Below the pieces are notes generated by a model, which was given only the letters and a program-made list of their open reading frames with translations, had not been told where the DNA came from and did no database searches. Of a stretch of DNA of 64,000 bases, positions 1-11,048 are shown piece by piece. Made by a program: the position numbers and the translations under genes. Every line of letters begins with the position of its first letter. Position 1 is the first letter of the stretch. The stretch comes from Thalassia testudinum (taxonomy: Eukaryota > Streptophyta > Magnoliopsida > Alismatales > Hydrocharitaceae). The stretch spans positions 17,056,501 to 17,120,500 of the forward strand of contig JAZHRO010000024.1 in the NCBI GenBank assembly GCA_037157565.1, read 5' to 3'.

Positions 1-1076
1 AGGCCATCGTCTAATTTCCAAATCAGACGACTTAACTTCCTGTTGCTACAGTCAGCTTCCTTCTTCTTCCGCGGGTCTTCTTCTTCGCCTGTGCCTGCAC
101 ACTTCAGAGTTTCTCGTCAGAGGCAAAACCTACTCTACCCTGCCCCCCCCGCGTCTCTCTCTCTCTCTGAAACCACTCTTGGGAAAGCTCTCCCAGAGCT
201 ACCGGGTAACCGGGTTCGGGTCAGGCCCGGGTCCAGGCCCACCGGCGTGCGTGGTGGACGAGGAGTGCAGGTCAGTCTTAAGTCGGGTCGGGTCGGGTCA
301 GGTCCGCGGGGCGTGAGCGCGGACGAGACCGGGTAACCGGGCGGGTGAAGGGGACCTCACCCCGTGTGCTGAGGCAGTAAGCCTTCAGCACTTTTGCATC
401 TTATGTCGCTGCGACTCTTCAGGCGTTTCCGAGGTGGGACTAAATGTCCCACCTCAATTGCGCGCCCGCAGCGGGGAAGTCAGCAGGAGATTGCGGCGTC
501 ACGCGAAGCTTTCTGCCTTAGCTGCGAACCTGGTGTTTTGCCAAAACTCCTCGCAAGGCCTGGGAGTTGAATCTGGGCGTGGCGCTGAGCGTGGCGCGCC
601 TGTAGCTGCAGGCGGAAGCAGTTCCTCCTGCGCGGCAATGGCGGCGGAGGTCGGGTGGTCTGTTCACAAGAAAACGGCCTCTCGGCCTAATCAGAAAGTG
701 CCAGGAGCTTCGCCAGGGTGCGGCGAAGCTCGTGTGGGTGGTGGCGAGGCGCGGGGCGGCGTGCGAGGGCTGCCCTAGGTCGGAATGTGGGTCGGAGGAT
801 GGGTCTGTTCGGTGGGGTTGCAGAGGGTGATGTGGGGTAAGTGGCAGGGCGGAGGTTGATCAGGGTGAGGAGGCGGAGGTCCTGCGGTGGTCGGCGAGCC
901 GTGTGGGTTGCTGAGGTGATGGGAGCGGCTCGCCGGAGGATGGCCGGAGGCGGAGAGGGTGAAGGTGGTCAGGGTCGGTCGAGGGCTTAATTGAATAAAT
1001 TGAAAGCGGGGAAAGAGAGAGGGGGAGATGGGGAGGAGTTCTGACCTAGCTACGGAGACGAAAGGGGCCGGGGCAG

Positions 1077-1101
1077 GGCGACAGTCGTATCGACTGTCGC
1101 C
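1077..1101 (-). repeat. Perfect 11-bp inverted repeat in Tat-like LTR
   Basis: GGCGACAGTCG and CGACTGTCGCC are separated by TAT. The same 25 nt occur unchanged in the second LTR copy at 5822-5846. It lies about 250 nt upstream of the TATA box in the direction of LTR transcription. Confidence 0.9.
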
Positions 1102-1426
1102 GGAGAAGAAGATGCCCAGGGGAAAGGGCGGCGGCGAGCAGAGGGCTGGAGAGGCGCCAGCTGGGTACGGCGTGGCGCAGGAAGAGCAGGGGAGGAGGTC
1201 TCTGCTGCTGGTATTGCGACAGAGCGAAGAGGAGGAGGAGGAGGAACCGCCGGAGCTGGTGGGCGTCTGCCGGAGGGAGAGGAGAAGAAAGTTGGGGATT
1301 TTCTCCGTCAGATCCAGGCTGCCCCGGTCGGTGGAGCAACGGGGGGTATTTATAGGGATCAAACAGGGAGGAAGGCGGAGGGAGACGACGTGTCTCCCTC
1401 GCCGGAGGATGGCCGGAAACAAGAAC

Positions 1427-1460
1427 CCATACCGTCCGTGCGTTCGCACGGCCGGTATGG
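1427..1460 (-). repeat. 16-bp hairpin upstream of the LTR TATA box
   Basis: Arms CCATACCGTCCGTGCG and CGCACGGCCGGTATGG are separated by TT and pair with a single mismatch. It starts about 70 nt upstream of the minus-strand TATA box at 1348-1355. The homologous hairpin in the other LTR copy is at 6172-6205. Confidence 0.9.
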
Positions 1461-2279
1461 TGGGTTACAACGACCAGGGGGGTGTCCCTGCGACGGCTGA
1501 CGACGCCGGGCACCCCCGGTTTACTTGCCAGGTCCCCCACCTCACCCTGCGCGGCGCCATGCTCCGCGCAAGGTCGCCGGAGCATGGTGCTGGCAGGTTT
1601 TGCAGGGGGGACCTGATCGCAAAGAACGAAGGAGAGTTAGGGGCCAAAATGCGAGGGTTCAAAAGTTGAGGGCCAAAGAGTAAATATATGAGGACCAAAG
1701 TGTAAAGTCGGTTAAGGAGGTTTCTTCTTAGGCTCAAGTTTTTATACATGACTAATTAGGACCTAAGGAATCTGATGGTGAATTTCATTTCTATATTAAA
1801 CCTTGTTTGACCGGTCAATTTACGCAAAAACCCAAATTAAGTTATTAATTGGGCATGGTTCTCAATGTAGGTCAAAATGGGTTCTGAAGGCCAAATTGAA
1901 GGTTCTAAACCCTAGAGATTATTTTTCTATGAATTTTAGAGGGTTTATTCTATTTTTACTTTGCCTCGAACCTTGTGAATTGAAGTGGGTTGTTTTAGGG
2001 TTACAGATTATCATTTAGTTTCTTGGAATTGCTGTAGCCCTTGCTAGATCATTTCATCCCACTTTTATTCTTATTAAGCTGCTTTGACCTATGTTTGGGC
2101 CCTGAATTACCCTGTATGAAGATTATACTGGTAAAATTGCATTTTTACCCCTTATGACTTGTTTTCTTCTTAAACTCAGAATTCTCTGAGTTAAGCCTTT
2201 CCTTGAGATATGTAGGAGCTTTTATCCTTTGTATTGGGTCAAAATGAGCTAGTTATGGCTCATGATGAGGTTCTCATCA

Positions 2280-2385
2280 GTGGCTTCCCTGGTCTAAGAT
2301 TTACCTAAAGGCAGCAAAAAGAGAATGGTCCAGTGGCTTCCTTGGTCTAAGATTTACCTAAAGGCAGCAAAAAGAGAATGGTCCA
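2280..2385. repeat. 53-bp tandem duplication in Athila 3' untranslated region
   Basis: Two consecutive 53-bp units (2280-2332 and 2333-2385) differ at one visible base (CCC against CCT near the start). The other Athila-type 3' region, at about 46030-46085 on the plus strand, has this sequence only once. The duplication begins exactly at the end of the Tat-like LTR. Confidence 0.9.
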
Positions 2386-3022
2386 GTGACTGGACTCTGG
2401 ACAACCTACCTATGGGCTGTTACCCATGATAACTTGCCAGCCATATCACCTTAGAAGGTTCATTAGCTACCCAATTTCTGTTAAAATCGCCGAACAACGA
2501 GTCAGTGCAAAGAAAGTGTGTAGATGCTTAAAACTCAAAGTTCCCTCAAATCAGAGGGCGGGTTGATAAGTCATGTAGTTATCACCCAAACTTATTTACT
2601 CAAATTACAATAGAATTAAGGTTGGCGAGGACTCGAGAAACAAATCCACATCTTAGTGGATACACGGGCTTATTAAGTCCAAAGACCTGAATGGTCTTTG
2701 TGTTTAGATCCTAATGTAAAATTTCCTAAGATTGAAAAGTCCTAATGTACAACTATTCCTTCCTAATTCAAATTTTTTTTTTATGTATATATATAAGAAG
2801 AGAAATAGAATTTACAAGAATTTCACAGAGCTAACAAAATGATTCAAAAATGAATCCACCACCCCATGCCTAGCTGATGCAATTCCTCATTGAAAAAGAG
2901 ACATGAAAGAAAGGGTAGAGTATGAAAGATGTCACCTGAATATGAAGCTCGTATCATCTTTGTGTCATATGTACAACTGCTGAGTTTAATGCCGTCAGCT
3001 AGGCGAAGTCCAGCCAAAGAAG
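2386..3022 (-). mobile_element. Athila I 3' untranslated region
   Basis: This non-coding stretch is the reverse complement of the 3' regions at 55681-56230 and 45560-46080. Shared landmarks include the purine run AGGCATGGGG (read on minus, near 2860-2875) just after the end of integrase and the ATCCACTAAGATGTGGATTT palindrome near 2645-2665. No open frame with known similarity is visible, so the env-like gene found in some Athila elements is not evident. Confidence 0.8.
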
Positions 3023-4317
3023 TCACAGAATGGCTAGAGTAACCGTGTCTGAGACGGGTTCTGGAAGAATACGGTCAATAACAGGCTTCAGATGTTGACC
3101 GTTGACTTTAAATGTGTTACCCGTCTTTGGGTCAGAAATATGAACGGCTCCATTTGGAAAAATCTGGTCAATTATGAATGGGTCATTCCATTTAGATCTA
3201 AGTTTGCCTGGAAAGAGCTTAAGTTTAAAATCGAATAACCAGACCTTCTGGTTCGGCTCAAAGCTCTTGCGGGAAATCAGTTGATCATGTAGAGCTTTGG
3301 TCCGAGCCTTGTAGATCTTGGCATTCTCATATGCATCATTTCTAAGCTCCTCCAACTCAGATAGTTGGATTTTCCTGGTCTTCCCAGCTAAATTTGGATC
3401 TAAATTGAATTGTTTGATCGCCCAGAATGTCCTGTGTTCAATCTCTACAGTAAATGGCATGACTTTCCATACACCAAACGAAACGGAGACATGCCGATGG
3501 GCATTTTATACGCCGTACGGTAGGCCCAAAGAGCGTCCTAAAGCTTTTGAGTCCAGTTCTTGCGATCAGGCCCAACAGTTTTTTGCAGAATGTTCTTGAT
3601 CTCCTGATTGGAGATCTCGGCTTGTCCATTCGTTTGGGGATGGTAAGGTGTGGAAATTAGGTGATTAACCCTGTATTTAGCCAATAAATTCTGGAATTGG
3701 GAATTAGTAAAATGTGTGCCACCATCACTGATGATGGCCCTCGGAATCCTAAGCCTACTGAAGATATTTTTCTTAACAAGATTGATGACCACCTTGTGGT
3801 CATTGGTTTGGGTGGGAATTGCCTCAATCCATTTGGACACATAATCAACAGCAACAAGAATGTACTGATGTCCAAATGAAGGGAGAAAGGGTCCCATGAA
3901 ATCGATGCCCTAAACATCGAAAATTTTGACAGGAAGAATTGGGTTTAGGGGCATCATATCTCTCTTAGTTATGTTCCCAAGTGCCTGACATCGAGAACAT
4001 GACCTTGAGAAATCCTGGGCATCCTTAAATAAAGACGACAATTAGAAGCCAGATTGTAAGATTTTTGCAGCTGTCTTTTTCCCGGAGAAATGTCCACCAC
4101 ACCCAGATGCATGGCAGAACTCGAGTATACTGTTGAATTCATTCTGCGGTACACATCGGCAAATAATCTGATCATACCCGATGCGGTACAGCTCAGGGTC
4201 CTCCCAAAAGTAGTATTTGACCTCAGAATTGAGTCTATCCTGTTGTTGCTTGGTCCAATCCTGGGGGATTTGACCAACGGCCAAATAGTTAACAATGTCA
4301 ACAAACCATGGGGTGTG
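3023..4317 (-). pseudogene. Athila I integrase (broken)
   Basis: Integrase inserts the cDNA into host DNA. Reading down the minus strand, an HHCC zinc-binding region (RRCV/CRCVPQNEF ... GGHFSGKKTAAKIL) lies at about 4042-4284. The core follows, with GIDFMGPF (first Asp), SDGGTHF (second Asp) and [14 protein letters not shown] (catalytic Glu) at about 3540-3917. The C-terminal segment with LPVEIEH and the conserved LKLFPGKLRSKW stretch is at 3023-3460. A TGG to TAG change just before GID and at least two frame changes break it. The order and motifs are those of Athila pol. The start of the integrase segment is separated from RNase H by the solo LTR at 4323-6972. Confidence 0.9.
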
Positions 4318-4322
4318 GACAC
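4318..4322. repeat. Target-site duplication GACAC (left)
   Basis: GACAC here and at 6973-6977 flanks the Tat-like solo LTR exactly. Removing the LTR and one copy restores continuous Athila pol. Confidence 0.95.
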
Positions 4323-4488
4323 TGGCAGAACGGTGGCAGCAACTAGCTTTTCTTAAGTCGTTGTAGTACAGATAGTTATTGCCATCATTTGCTAATATTT
4401 GTTACTCGGAAAATACAGTTCTCCCGAGGTCGAACTCAGGGAGCAAGTCGTATTCTAGAGATATACATGTTCTATTACAAAAATAAAG

Positions 4489-4790
4489 AGAGAGAGAGAG
4501 AGAGAGATGAAAGTTTGGCTTCTTCTTCTCTTCTTTCTTCCTCTTTGTCTTCTCTCCTCGTTGGCTTTTGTTCTTCGTGTTCTTCCTCTATTTCTTGGTT
4601 GGATGATCCTGTCTTTTTCTTCTTTTCTTGCTTCAGATCTTCCTCCCGTGCTCTTCTTCTTCTTTTCTTCTTCTTTGTCTTCTTCTTCTTCCTCTTGTTT
4701 CTTCACTTGGCTGCTCTGTGTTCCTCTCTTTCCTCTGCCTCGCCTTCCTTCTTCTTCTTTGCCTTCTCCTGTCTTCAGGACGTTGTCTGA
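4489..4790. repeat. (GA)n microsatellite and CTT-rich tract
   Basis: A GA dinucleotide run is followed by about 280 nt of CTT/TTC-rich sequence. Long Ser/Leu/Phe-rich open frames across it (4389-4956) are a by-product of the repeat. Confidence 0.85.
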
Positions 4791-5821
4791 TTTGAAAATC
4801 AGACGACTTAAACCGCTTGTTGCTACAGTGTCTCCCTTAGCTTCCTTCTTCTTCACCTGTGCCTGCACGCTCAAGAGTTCAGAGTCAGAGGGCAAAAACC
4901 TACTCTACCCCCCTCCCCCGCGCGTCTCTTTCTCTCTGAGTTCGCTCTTAGGATAGCTCTCCTAGAGCAACTGGGTAATCGGGTACGAGTTGCGCCCGGG
5001 TCCAGGCCCACCGACGTGCGGTGGTGGGCGAGGAGTGCAGGTCGGGTTAATCGGGTCAGGCCAGGTCGGCGGAGCGTGATCACGGACGAGGCTGGGTCGG
5101 GTGAGAGGGACCTCACCCCGTGGTCAGGAGGCAAACAGCATAAGGCACTTTTTTCCTTTATGCGCCCGCGCGCCTCTGAAAAGTTTCGAGGTGGGACTAA
5201 ATGTCCCACCCCAGTTGAGCGCCCGCAGCGGAGGGAGCAGCGGGCAATCGTGGCTTCACGCGAGGCCTTCGCCCCAACTACGAGCCTGGGATGCTTCGCG
5301 GAGACACCCCGCGCAACCTGGGAGTCGAACCTGGGAGAAGGTGTGCCTGCACCTGAAGGTGAAGGAGCTCTGCCTGCTCAGTAATGGCAACGGCGGGCGA
5401 GTCACCTGGTCACAGAAGAATGGCCTCTCGGCCAAATCAGACAGGCGGGGGACCTTCGCCGTGGCACGGCGAAGGTGGTCAGAGGGTCTGCAGGGGGCGT
5501 GGTGGAGCAAACAGGTTGCCCTAGGTCAAACTGCGAGCGAAGAAGTGGGTGTGTTCGGTGGGTCTGCAGAGGGCGTTTGGTGGGCAGTGGAAGGGCGGAG
5601 GAGGATCAGGGTGAGGAGGCGAAGGTTATGCACAGGTCGGTGAGCCGTGTGGGGTGCTGGAGCGATGGGAGTGGTTCGCCGGAGTTTGGCCGGAGGTGGA
5701 GAAGGTGAGGGTGATCGGTGGGAAATAGGTGGCGACAGTAAGGGTTTTCAGTATAGAAAAGAAAGAGGGGAGGAAGAGGAGAAGTTCTACCTGCTAAGCT
5801 GGACGAGGAGGGGTTGGCGCA

Positions 5822-5846
5822 GGCGACAGTCGTATCGACTGTCGCC
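5822..5846 (-). repeat. Perfect 11-bp inverted repeat (second copy)
   Basis: It is identical to 1077-1101: arms GGCGACAGTCG and CGACTGTCGCC with spacer TAT. The surrounding sequence has diverged between the two LTRs, so full identity here is notable. Confidence 0.9.
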
Positions 5847-6171
5847 GGAGAAGAAATTGCCCAGAGGAAGGGGCGGCGGCGAGGAGAGGGCCGGAGAGGC
5901 GTTAGCTGGGTGCGGCGTGACGCGGAAAGATCGAGGGAAGGTAACCCTGCTGCTGGTAGTGCGGCAGGGCGACGAGGAGGAGGAGGAGAGGCCGCCGGAG
6001 CAAGGGGGCGTCTGTCGGAGTGGGAAGGGAGGAATTTAGGGGGGTGTCTCCGTCAGATCCGAGCTGGGAAGAACGGTGGAGCGACGGGGGTATTTATAGG
6101 GGCGGAATCAGAGAGGAGGGCGGAGGGAGACGACGTGTCTCCCTTGCTGGAGGACGCCAGAGGAAGGAGAC

Positions 6172-6205
6172 CCATACCGTCCGTGTGTTCGCACGGGCGG
6201 TATGG
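6172..6205 (-). repeat. 16-bp hairpin upstream of TATA (second copy)
   Basis: It is homologous to 1427-1460. Two positions changed to pairs that are G-U on the plus-strand RNA but A-C on the minus-strand transcript. It sits about 75 nt upstream of TATAAATA at 6091-6098. Confidence 0.85.
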
Positions 6206-6972
6206 GCGGTCGCAGTACTCAGGGGGGTGTCCCTGCGGTGGCTGACGACGTAGGGTACCCCCCATTGACTTGCCAGGACCCCTCCCTCATCCTGCACGGC
6301 GTCATGCTCCGCGCAAGAACGAAGGAGAGTTAGGGGCCAAAATGTGAGGGTTCAAAAGTTGAGGGCCAAAAGTAAATATATGAGGACCAAAGTGTAAAGT
6401 TGGTCAAGAAGGTTTCTTCTTAGGCCCAAGTTTTTATACATGACTAATTAGGACCTAAGGATTCTGATGGTGAATTTTATTTCTAGATTAAACCTTGTTT
6501 GACCGATCAATTTACGCAAAAGCCCAAATTAAGTTGTTAATTGGGCATAGTTCTCAATGTAGGTCAAAATGGTTCCTAAGGCAAAATTGAAAGTCCTAAA
6601 CCATAGATATTATTTTTATATGAATTTTAGAGGGTTTATTTGATTTTTACCTTGCCTTGAACCACGTGAATTGAAGTGGATTTGTTTTTAGGGTTAGAGG
6701 CTGTCATTTAATTCTTTGGAGTTGCTGTAGCCCTTATTGAGTCATCTCATCCCACTTTTCTTTTTATTAGGTTGTTTTGACCTATGTTTAGACCCTGAGT
6801 TACTATATTTTCAGATCGGATTGGTGAAATTGCATTTTTACCCCTCAGTTTATGTTTTCTTTGCAAACTCAGAATCTCTTTGAGCCAAGCCTTTCTAAGG
6901 TTATGTAGGAGCTTTTATTCTCTGTATTAGGTCAAAATGAGCTAGTTATGGCTCATGATGAGGTTCTCATCA

Positions 6973-7602
6973 GACACCTGAAACTGTACGAATAGCTTCA
7001 TATGGAAAAGTATCAGCAATCGGAATGTCCAGACGAGAAGAATCACTTAGGAATCTCAACAAATGATCCGCTACCACATTTTGTACCTCGATTTTATCCT
7101 TGATTTCAAGATCAAATTCTTGAAGCAGAAGAATCCAATGAATAAGCCAGGGTTTGGCATCCTTTTTGGCTAAGAGATGTCTCAAGGCCAAGTGGTCAGT
7201 ATAGATGATAACATGAGACCCTAAGAGATAAGCCCTGAATTTTTCCAAAGCGAACACTACAGCTAGTAATTCCTTTTCAGTAACAGTGTAATTCCTCTAG
7301 GCTTCATCCAGAGTTTTACTAGTGTAGTAGATGACAGAGGGCTTTCTATCAATTTTTTGACCCAAGACAGCCCCGACCGCGTAATCAGAATCGTCGGTCA
7401 TGATCTCAAAAGGGGCTGTCCAAATCGGTGGTTGCGAAACTGGAGCACAGGTGACTGCCATTTTCAGGAATTCAAATGCCTTTCGACATGATTTGTCAAA
7501 AACAAACGGCGTTTCTTTGGCAAGAAGATTGCTCAGGGGACGAACAACCTTCGAGAAATCCTTGATGAATCTTCGATAGAATCCCACATGGCCAAGAAAT
7601 GA
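6973..7602 (-). pseudogene. Athila I RNase H domain (broken)
   Basis: RNase H removes the RNA strand during reverse transcription. The minus strand reads a first acidic region MTDDSDYAVGAVLGQK (about 7360-7410), then [16 protein letters not shown] with the catalytic Glu (about 7225-7285), then [16 protein letters not shown], then QNVVADHL with the last Asp near 7060. A TAG follows LDEA at about 7297, where the other Athila copies have CAG or CGG-type codons, so the frame is broken once. The 5-bp GACAC at 6973-6977 is the target duplication of the neighbouring solo LTR. Confidence 0.88.
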
Positions 7603-8600
7603 TCAGATTTGTTTAACAGATGTTGGAGGAGGAAGTTTAGCAATAGCATCAACCTTAGCTTTATCCACTGCAATTCCCTGTTCAGAGATTACATGACCCA
7701 AAACGATGCCTTCTTGGGTCATGAAATGACTCTTTTCCCAGCTAAGGACCAATCGTGTTTTGATACATCGCTTAAGAATCATTTCCAAATTAGCCAAACA
7801 AGAGTCAAATGATTCTTCGAAAACAAAGAAATCATCCATGAAGACCTCCATAAACTCTCTCACCATGTCAGAAAATATGGCTAGCATACACCTTTGAAAA
7901 GTCGCAGGTGAATTGCATAACTCGAAAGGCATTCTACGGAAAGCAAAGGTTCCATAGGGACAAGTGAAAGTAGTTCTTTCCTGATCCTCGGGATGGATAG
8001 GAACTTGGTTGTATCCCGAGTAGCCATCAAGAAAATAGAAGTACTTCTACCCGGCTAATCTTTCTAAGATTTGATCGATGAAGGGCAAAGGAAAATGATC
8101 CTTTTTAGTGGCTATGTTCAGCTTCCTATAATCAATACAAACCCTCCAAGAGGAAGCTGAACGAGTTGTGATAGATTCTCCTCTCTCATTAGTCACAACA
8201 GTAATCCCAGCTTTCTTCGGAACAATATGCACGGGACTTACCCAGGGACTATTAAAGATTGGATAAATAATTCCAGCATCGAGCTACTTGATGATTTCCT
8301 TTTTGACCACTTCTCGCATATTTGGATTTAATCTCCTCTGCATTTGGCGAGATGGGCTGATCCATCTTCCAAGAATATTCTATGATTACAGTAAGATGGC
8401 TCGATCCCCTTGAGGTCATGAATGGTCCAACCAATTGCCTCCTTGTGTTCCTTCAGGACCTTGATCAATTTAATCTCTTGCTCCTTTGTCAATTTAGCAC
8501 TAATAATCATAGGGAGAATCTTCTGAGGTCCTAAAAATTGATATTTCAAATTCTCAGGCAATGGTTTCAGTTCAAGATGGGGTAGGTTGATGATTAATGG
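7603..8600 (-). pseudogene. Athila I reverse transcriptase (broken)
   Basis: RT copies the element RNA into DNA. From the start (higher coordinates): LPENLKYQFLGPQ at about 8530-8560, TIHDLKGIEPSYCNHRIFLEDG, then WRVCIDYRKLN with FPLPFIDQILERL (8047-8160). After a short damaged stretch come MPFELCNSPATFQRCMLAIF and the active site VFMDD (7830-7932), then VLGHVISEQGI and the connection toward RNase H. FMDD replaces the usual YXDD, as is typical of this lineage. Breaks include a stop after the LERLAG segment (about 8047) and frame changes near 8252-8330. It is the only copy here whose two catalytic Asp residues of the MDD motif are both kept. Confidence 0.9.
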
Positions 8601-10727
8601 TCAGGTAGATGCTGAAGATTCAATAAGAGGAAGAGGCTGTGAGTGAACAAAATCAATAACCTCTTCAGAAGATGGCAGGTTAGCCATAGAGGGTTGCGGG
8701 TCGAATTCGTCATCAAAGGAGGAACTTTCGATTGAAGAAACCATCAAACAAGTTTCAATATTTCCATTATCCTCCTCAAGTTCCTCAATAAATCCACAAT
8801 CCTCAAATTTATTGATCGCCTTAAAAATATCCAATTTCATTCGTTGATCCCTAAAGGTGATTTCCATGCTACCGCTTTCACAATTAATGTTGGCCTTAGC
8901 GGTGGCTAGGAACGGACGTCCCAAAATGATGGGCGTGTTCCTTAGATTTTCAGGTACATCCATGTCAAATACAAGGAAATCTACAGGAAAATAGAAATCC
9001 TTGACCTTAACTATAACATCTTCAATAACGCCTCACGGATTTGTGACCGAGCGGTCCGCTAACTGTAGCGTTACTAAAGTTGGTCGAAGTTCACCTAATC
9101 TAAACTTCTCGTAAAGAGAAGTCAAAATTAGGTTGATGGATGCACCCAGATCCAAAAGTGCTCTATCAAATGTGTAATCTCCGATGACTTAAGAAATCAA
9201 CGGAGTACTTGGATCTCTCTTTTTCTGAGGGAGGTGGTGCAGGATAACAAAACTAGCCTGCTCGGAGAGTACCACCTTCCTCGGAACAGATTCTCTCGAC
9301 TTACGCTTTTGTGTACATAAATCCTTTAAAAATCTTGTGTAAGCCGATATGTGCTTGATAGCATCAAGGAGCAGGATATTAATCTCAACATTCTTAAATA
9401 GATTCTGAAGCTCCTCATTACTATCAACAGAGTTCTTCTTCTTTGATTTGATTAAGGCTTCAGGAAAAGGAACATGAGTCAGAACTTTGAAATCAGGTTC
9501 CTGAGCCTTAATTTCTCCTCCAGAATTCTCCTCTCTCCTCAGGTTCTTCAGGATTCAAAAGATCAAAATAGTGTGGTTGTAGATCCTAAGTCTGTTTACC
9601 ACTCCTCAAAGTGACAGAATTTGCAGATGCATAAGAATTTGGGTCTTGGGGAAGGTTAGGAAAGATTGGAGGGGCTTGATTAGCCAGGAATTGTTGATTT
9701 GCAGAAGAAGAAGAAGAAGAGGATGAGGAACCTTGCTCAACCACCTGAGCATGTGCGTGTGGGTCCCTCTAATTTCTGTACCCATGGGCTTGGTTGCCCG
9801 AATTCATAATATTTCGCAGGTTGGGTACAGGTTGGGATGGTAGAGATCCGGGTTGATGAGAGTTAGCAATGAGCCCGAACTGCAAGTTTTCCAGTGAGGT
9901 TTTCATTTGCTACATGAGCTGGAGCATGGATCCTTGCATCTCTACCATTTGTCGGTTCAAATTAGCTTGCCCTGCGGGTTGATGGGCATTCCAAGCTAGC
10001 TAATTGACTTGATTTGGAGACAACTGAGTATATACATGACCCTGACCCATTGGTCATTGTGGAGCATAGTTGCTGAATCGAAATTGGGTCTGTTGCCCCA
10101 GGTTTTTCCAAGAGAAGTTAGGGTGGTTTCTCCAACCTGGATTATAAGCATTAGAGTAGGGGTTGGATCTAAAATTCTCTTGTACAGCACAGACATCCTC
10201 ATAAGGTGAGGATGGAGAGAAAAAAGGGAAGGATAAGAAAAACTGGGATCAAAGGCCCCAGTTTGGAACCCGTGGGGTTCTGAGAAATGCTGACTCACAG
10301 GTTGAGCCGCATCGAGTTGATTCACGAACTCCCGACCAGAAGGAGCTCGTGAAGAGTGGAATCCCGAATTTTAGGATTGAGTGGATCGAGAGTTGTTCAT
10401 AGAATTACCAGCCATCCACTCTTCCATTCTCTTAGCAATCAAGTCCACCTTGTCTAGTTTGTTACAAATCAATTCCATATTAAATGAATGAGAGCCATAA
10501 ACTTCATTAACATTTTATCTGGGCTACTGGGACCGGTTAAATGTATCTATGGAGGCATGATTGATTGAATTCTCGCTCATTTCCTCAAAATAAATCATGT
10601 GCACTATCTGCGTCTTTATTAAGGAATTGCCTCCGCAAGAAGCATCCACATGATTTCTGAGTTGCTCAGTCAACCCATAATAGAAGATCTGCATGAGTTG
10701 CCATTTCGGCACCTCGTGGTAAGGACA
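8601..10727 (-). pseudogene. Athila I gag C-terminus and protease (broken)
   Basis: The distal gag part reads QLDAAQPVSQH and similar Pro/Gln-rich sequence (9996-10325), followed by the MVEMQ-type coiled region near 9900-9960. It is joined to a retroviral-type aspartic protease at about 8860-9230. The protease motif LLDLGASINL is readable near 9120-9170, followed by PENLRNTPIILGRPFLATAKANINCESGSMEI. The catalytic triplet is D-L-G rather than D-T/S-G, as is usual for Athila. Several stops and shifts interrupt it. The gag ends abruptly at 10722 where a solo LTR is inserted (TSD GGACA), and the rest of gag resumes at 12546. Confidence 0.85.
10723..10727. repeat. Target-site duplication GGACA (left)
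   Basis: GGACA here and at 12541-12545 flanks the solo Athila-type LTR exactly. The intact gag sequence at 19500-19520 shows the unoccupied site. Confidence 0.95.
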
Positions 10728-10951
10728 TGTTGAACGTTATGAATCGCTACGCTTACATGTTTGGTTTTGGAAAACCTATCGTTGTAGCTTGAAAGCGAAG
10801 AATTCGTGTTTAACAAATAAAATTTATACTGAAATTGAAATTCCGGGTCGAACACAGGGAGGCGGACGTTTGATTTAAAAACTACGCGTTTCTTTTTATT
10901 TGTCACGAAGTAAGTCAATTTAAAACTATCTAATTAGTTAAAATAAATAGA

Positions 10952-10987
10952 AGAGAGAGAGAGGGTAAGAGAGAGAGAGAGAGAGAA
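10952..10987. repeat. (GA)n microsatellite in LTR U5
   Basis: GA-rich run. The equivalent CT/GA run recurs at about the same place in the other Athila-type LTRs (14652-14665, 21604-21618, 36309-36330, 42283-42312, 48293-48318). Confidence 0.85.
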
Positions 10988-11048
10988 TATTACACATAGA
11001 AATCAAAATGAGATGTAGAATAAACAGAGAATTTATCATTAGGGAGAT

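Larger units (their letters stand above)
1..2279 (-). mobile_element. Tat-like LTR, left-truncated by window edge
   Basis: This stretch aligns by eye with the complete LTR at 4323-6972, from the CTT-rich tract near position 50 to the shared end reading GATGAGGTTCTCATCA. Read on the minus strand the LTR begins TGATGAGAACCTCATCA, a near-palindrome. A minus-strand TATA box (TATAAATA) lies at 1348-1355, which fixes the orientation. Two long hairpins lie at 1077-1101 and 1427-1460. The flank to the right is Athila 3' untranslated sequence, so this LTR landed in Athila I. Whether it is a solo LTR or one end of a full element cannot be seen, because its other end is outside the window. The several 100-200 codon open frames inside it are GC-rich shadows with no recognisable domain. 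Confidence 0.85.
4323..6972 (-). mobile_element. Solo LTR, Tat-like family, 2650 bp
   Basis: It begins TGGCAGAACGG and ends CTCATCA on the plus strand, with a perfect GACAC duplication on both sides. It contains no PBS, PPT or coding domain, so it is a solo LTR left by LTR-LTR recombination. Minus orientation is set by TATAAATA at 6091-6098. In that sense it starts TGATGAGAACCTCATCA. Notable contents are a (GA)n run at 4489-4507, a CTT/CTTCTT pyrimidine tract at about 4515-4790 (toward the 3' end of the LTR), and hairpins at 5822-5846 and 6172-6205. Assignment to the Tat lineage is by general resemblance only; without internal sequence it could be another long-LTR gypsy group. Confidence 0.9.

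Noticed and set aside
434..1669. Open frames of 114-224 codons on both strands
   Set aside because: They lie in the GC-rich part of the Tat-like LTR, are not conserved as frames in the second LTR copy and show no domain.
4389..4956. Leu/Ser/Phe-rich frames that look like membrane proteins
   Set aside because: They result from the CTT repeat tract in the LTR.
5321..5331. B-box-like sequence (GGTTCGACTCC on minus) in the Tat-like LTR
   Set aside because: The other copy (562-572) is a poorer match, no convincing A box lies at the right distance, and a T stem cannot be formed. It also lies downstream of the TATA box, unlike in the Athila LTR.
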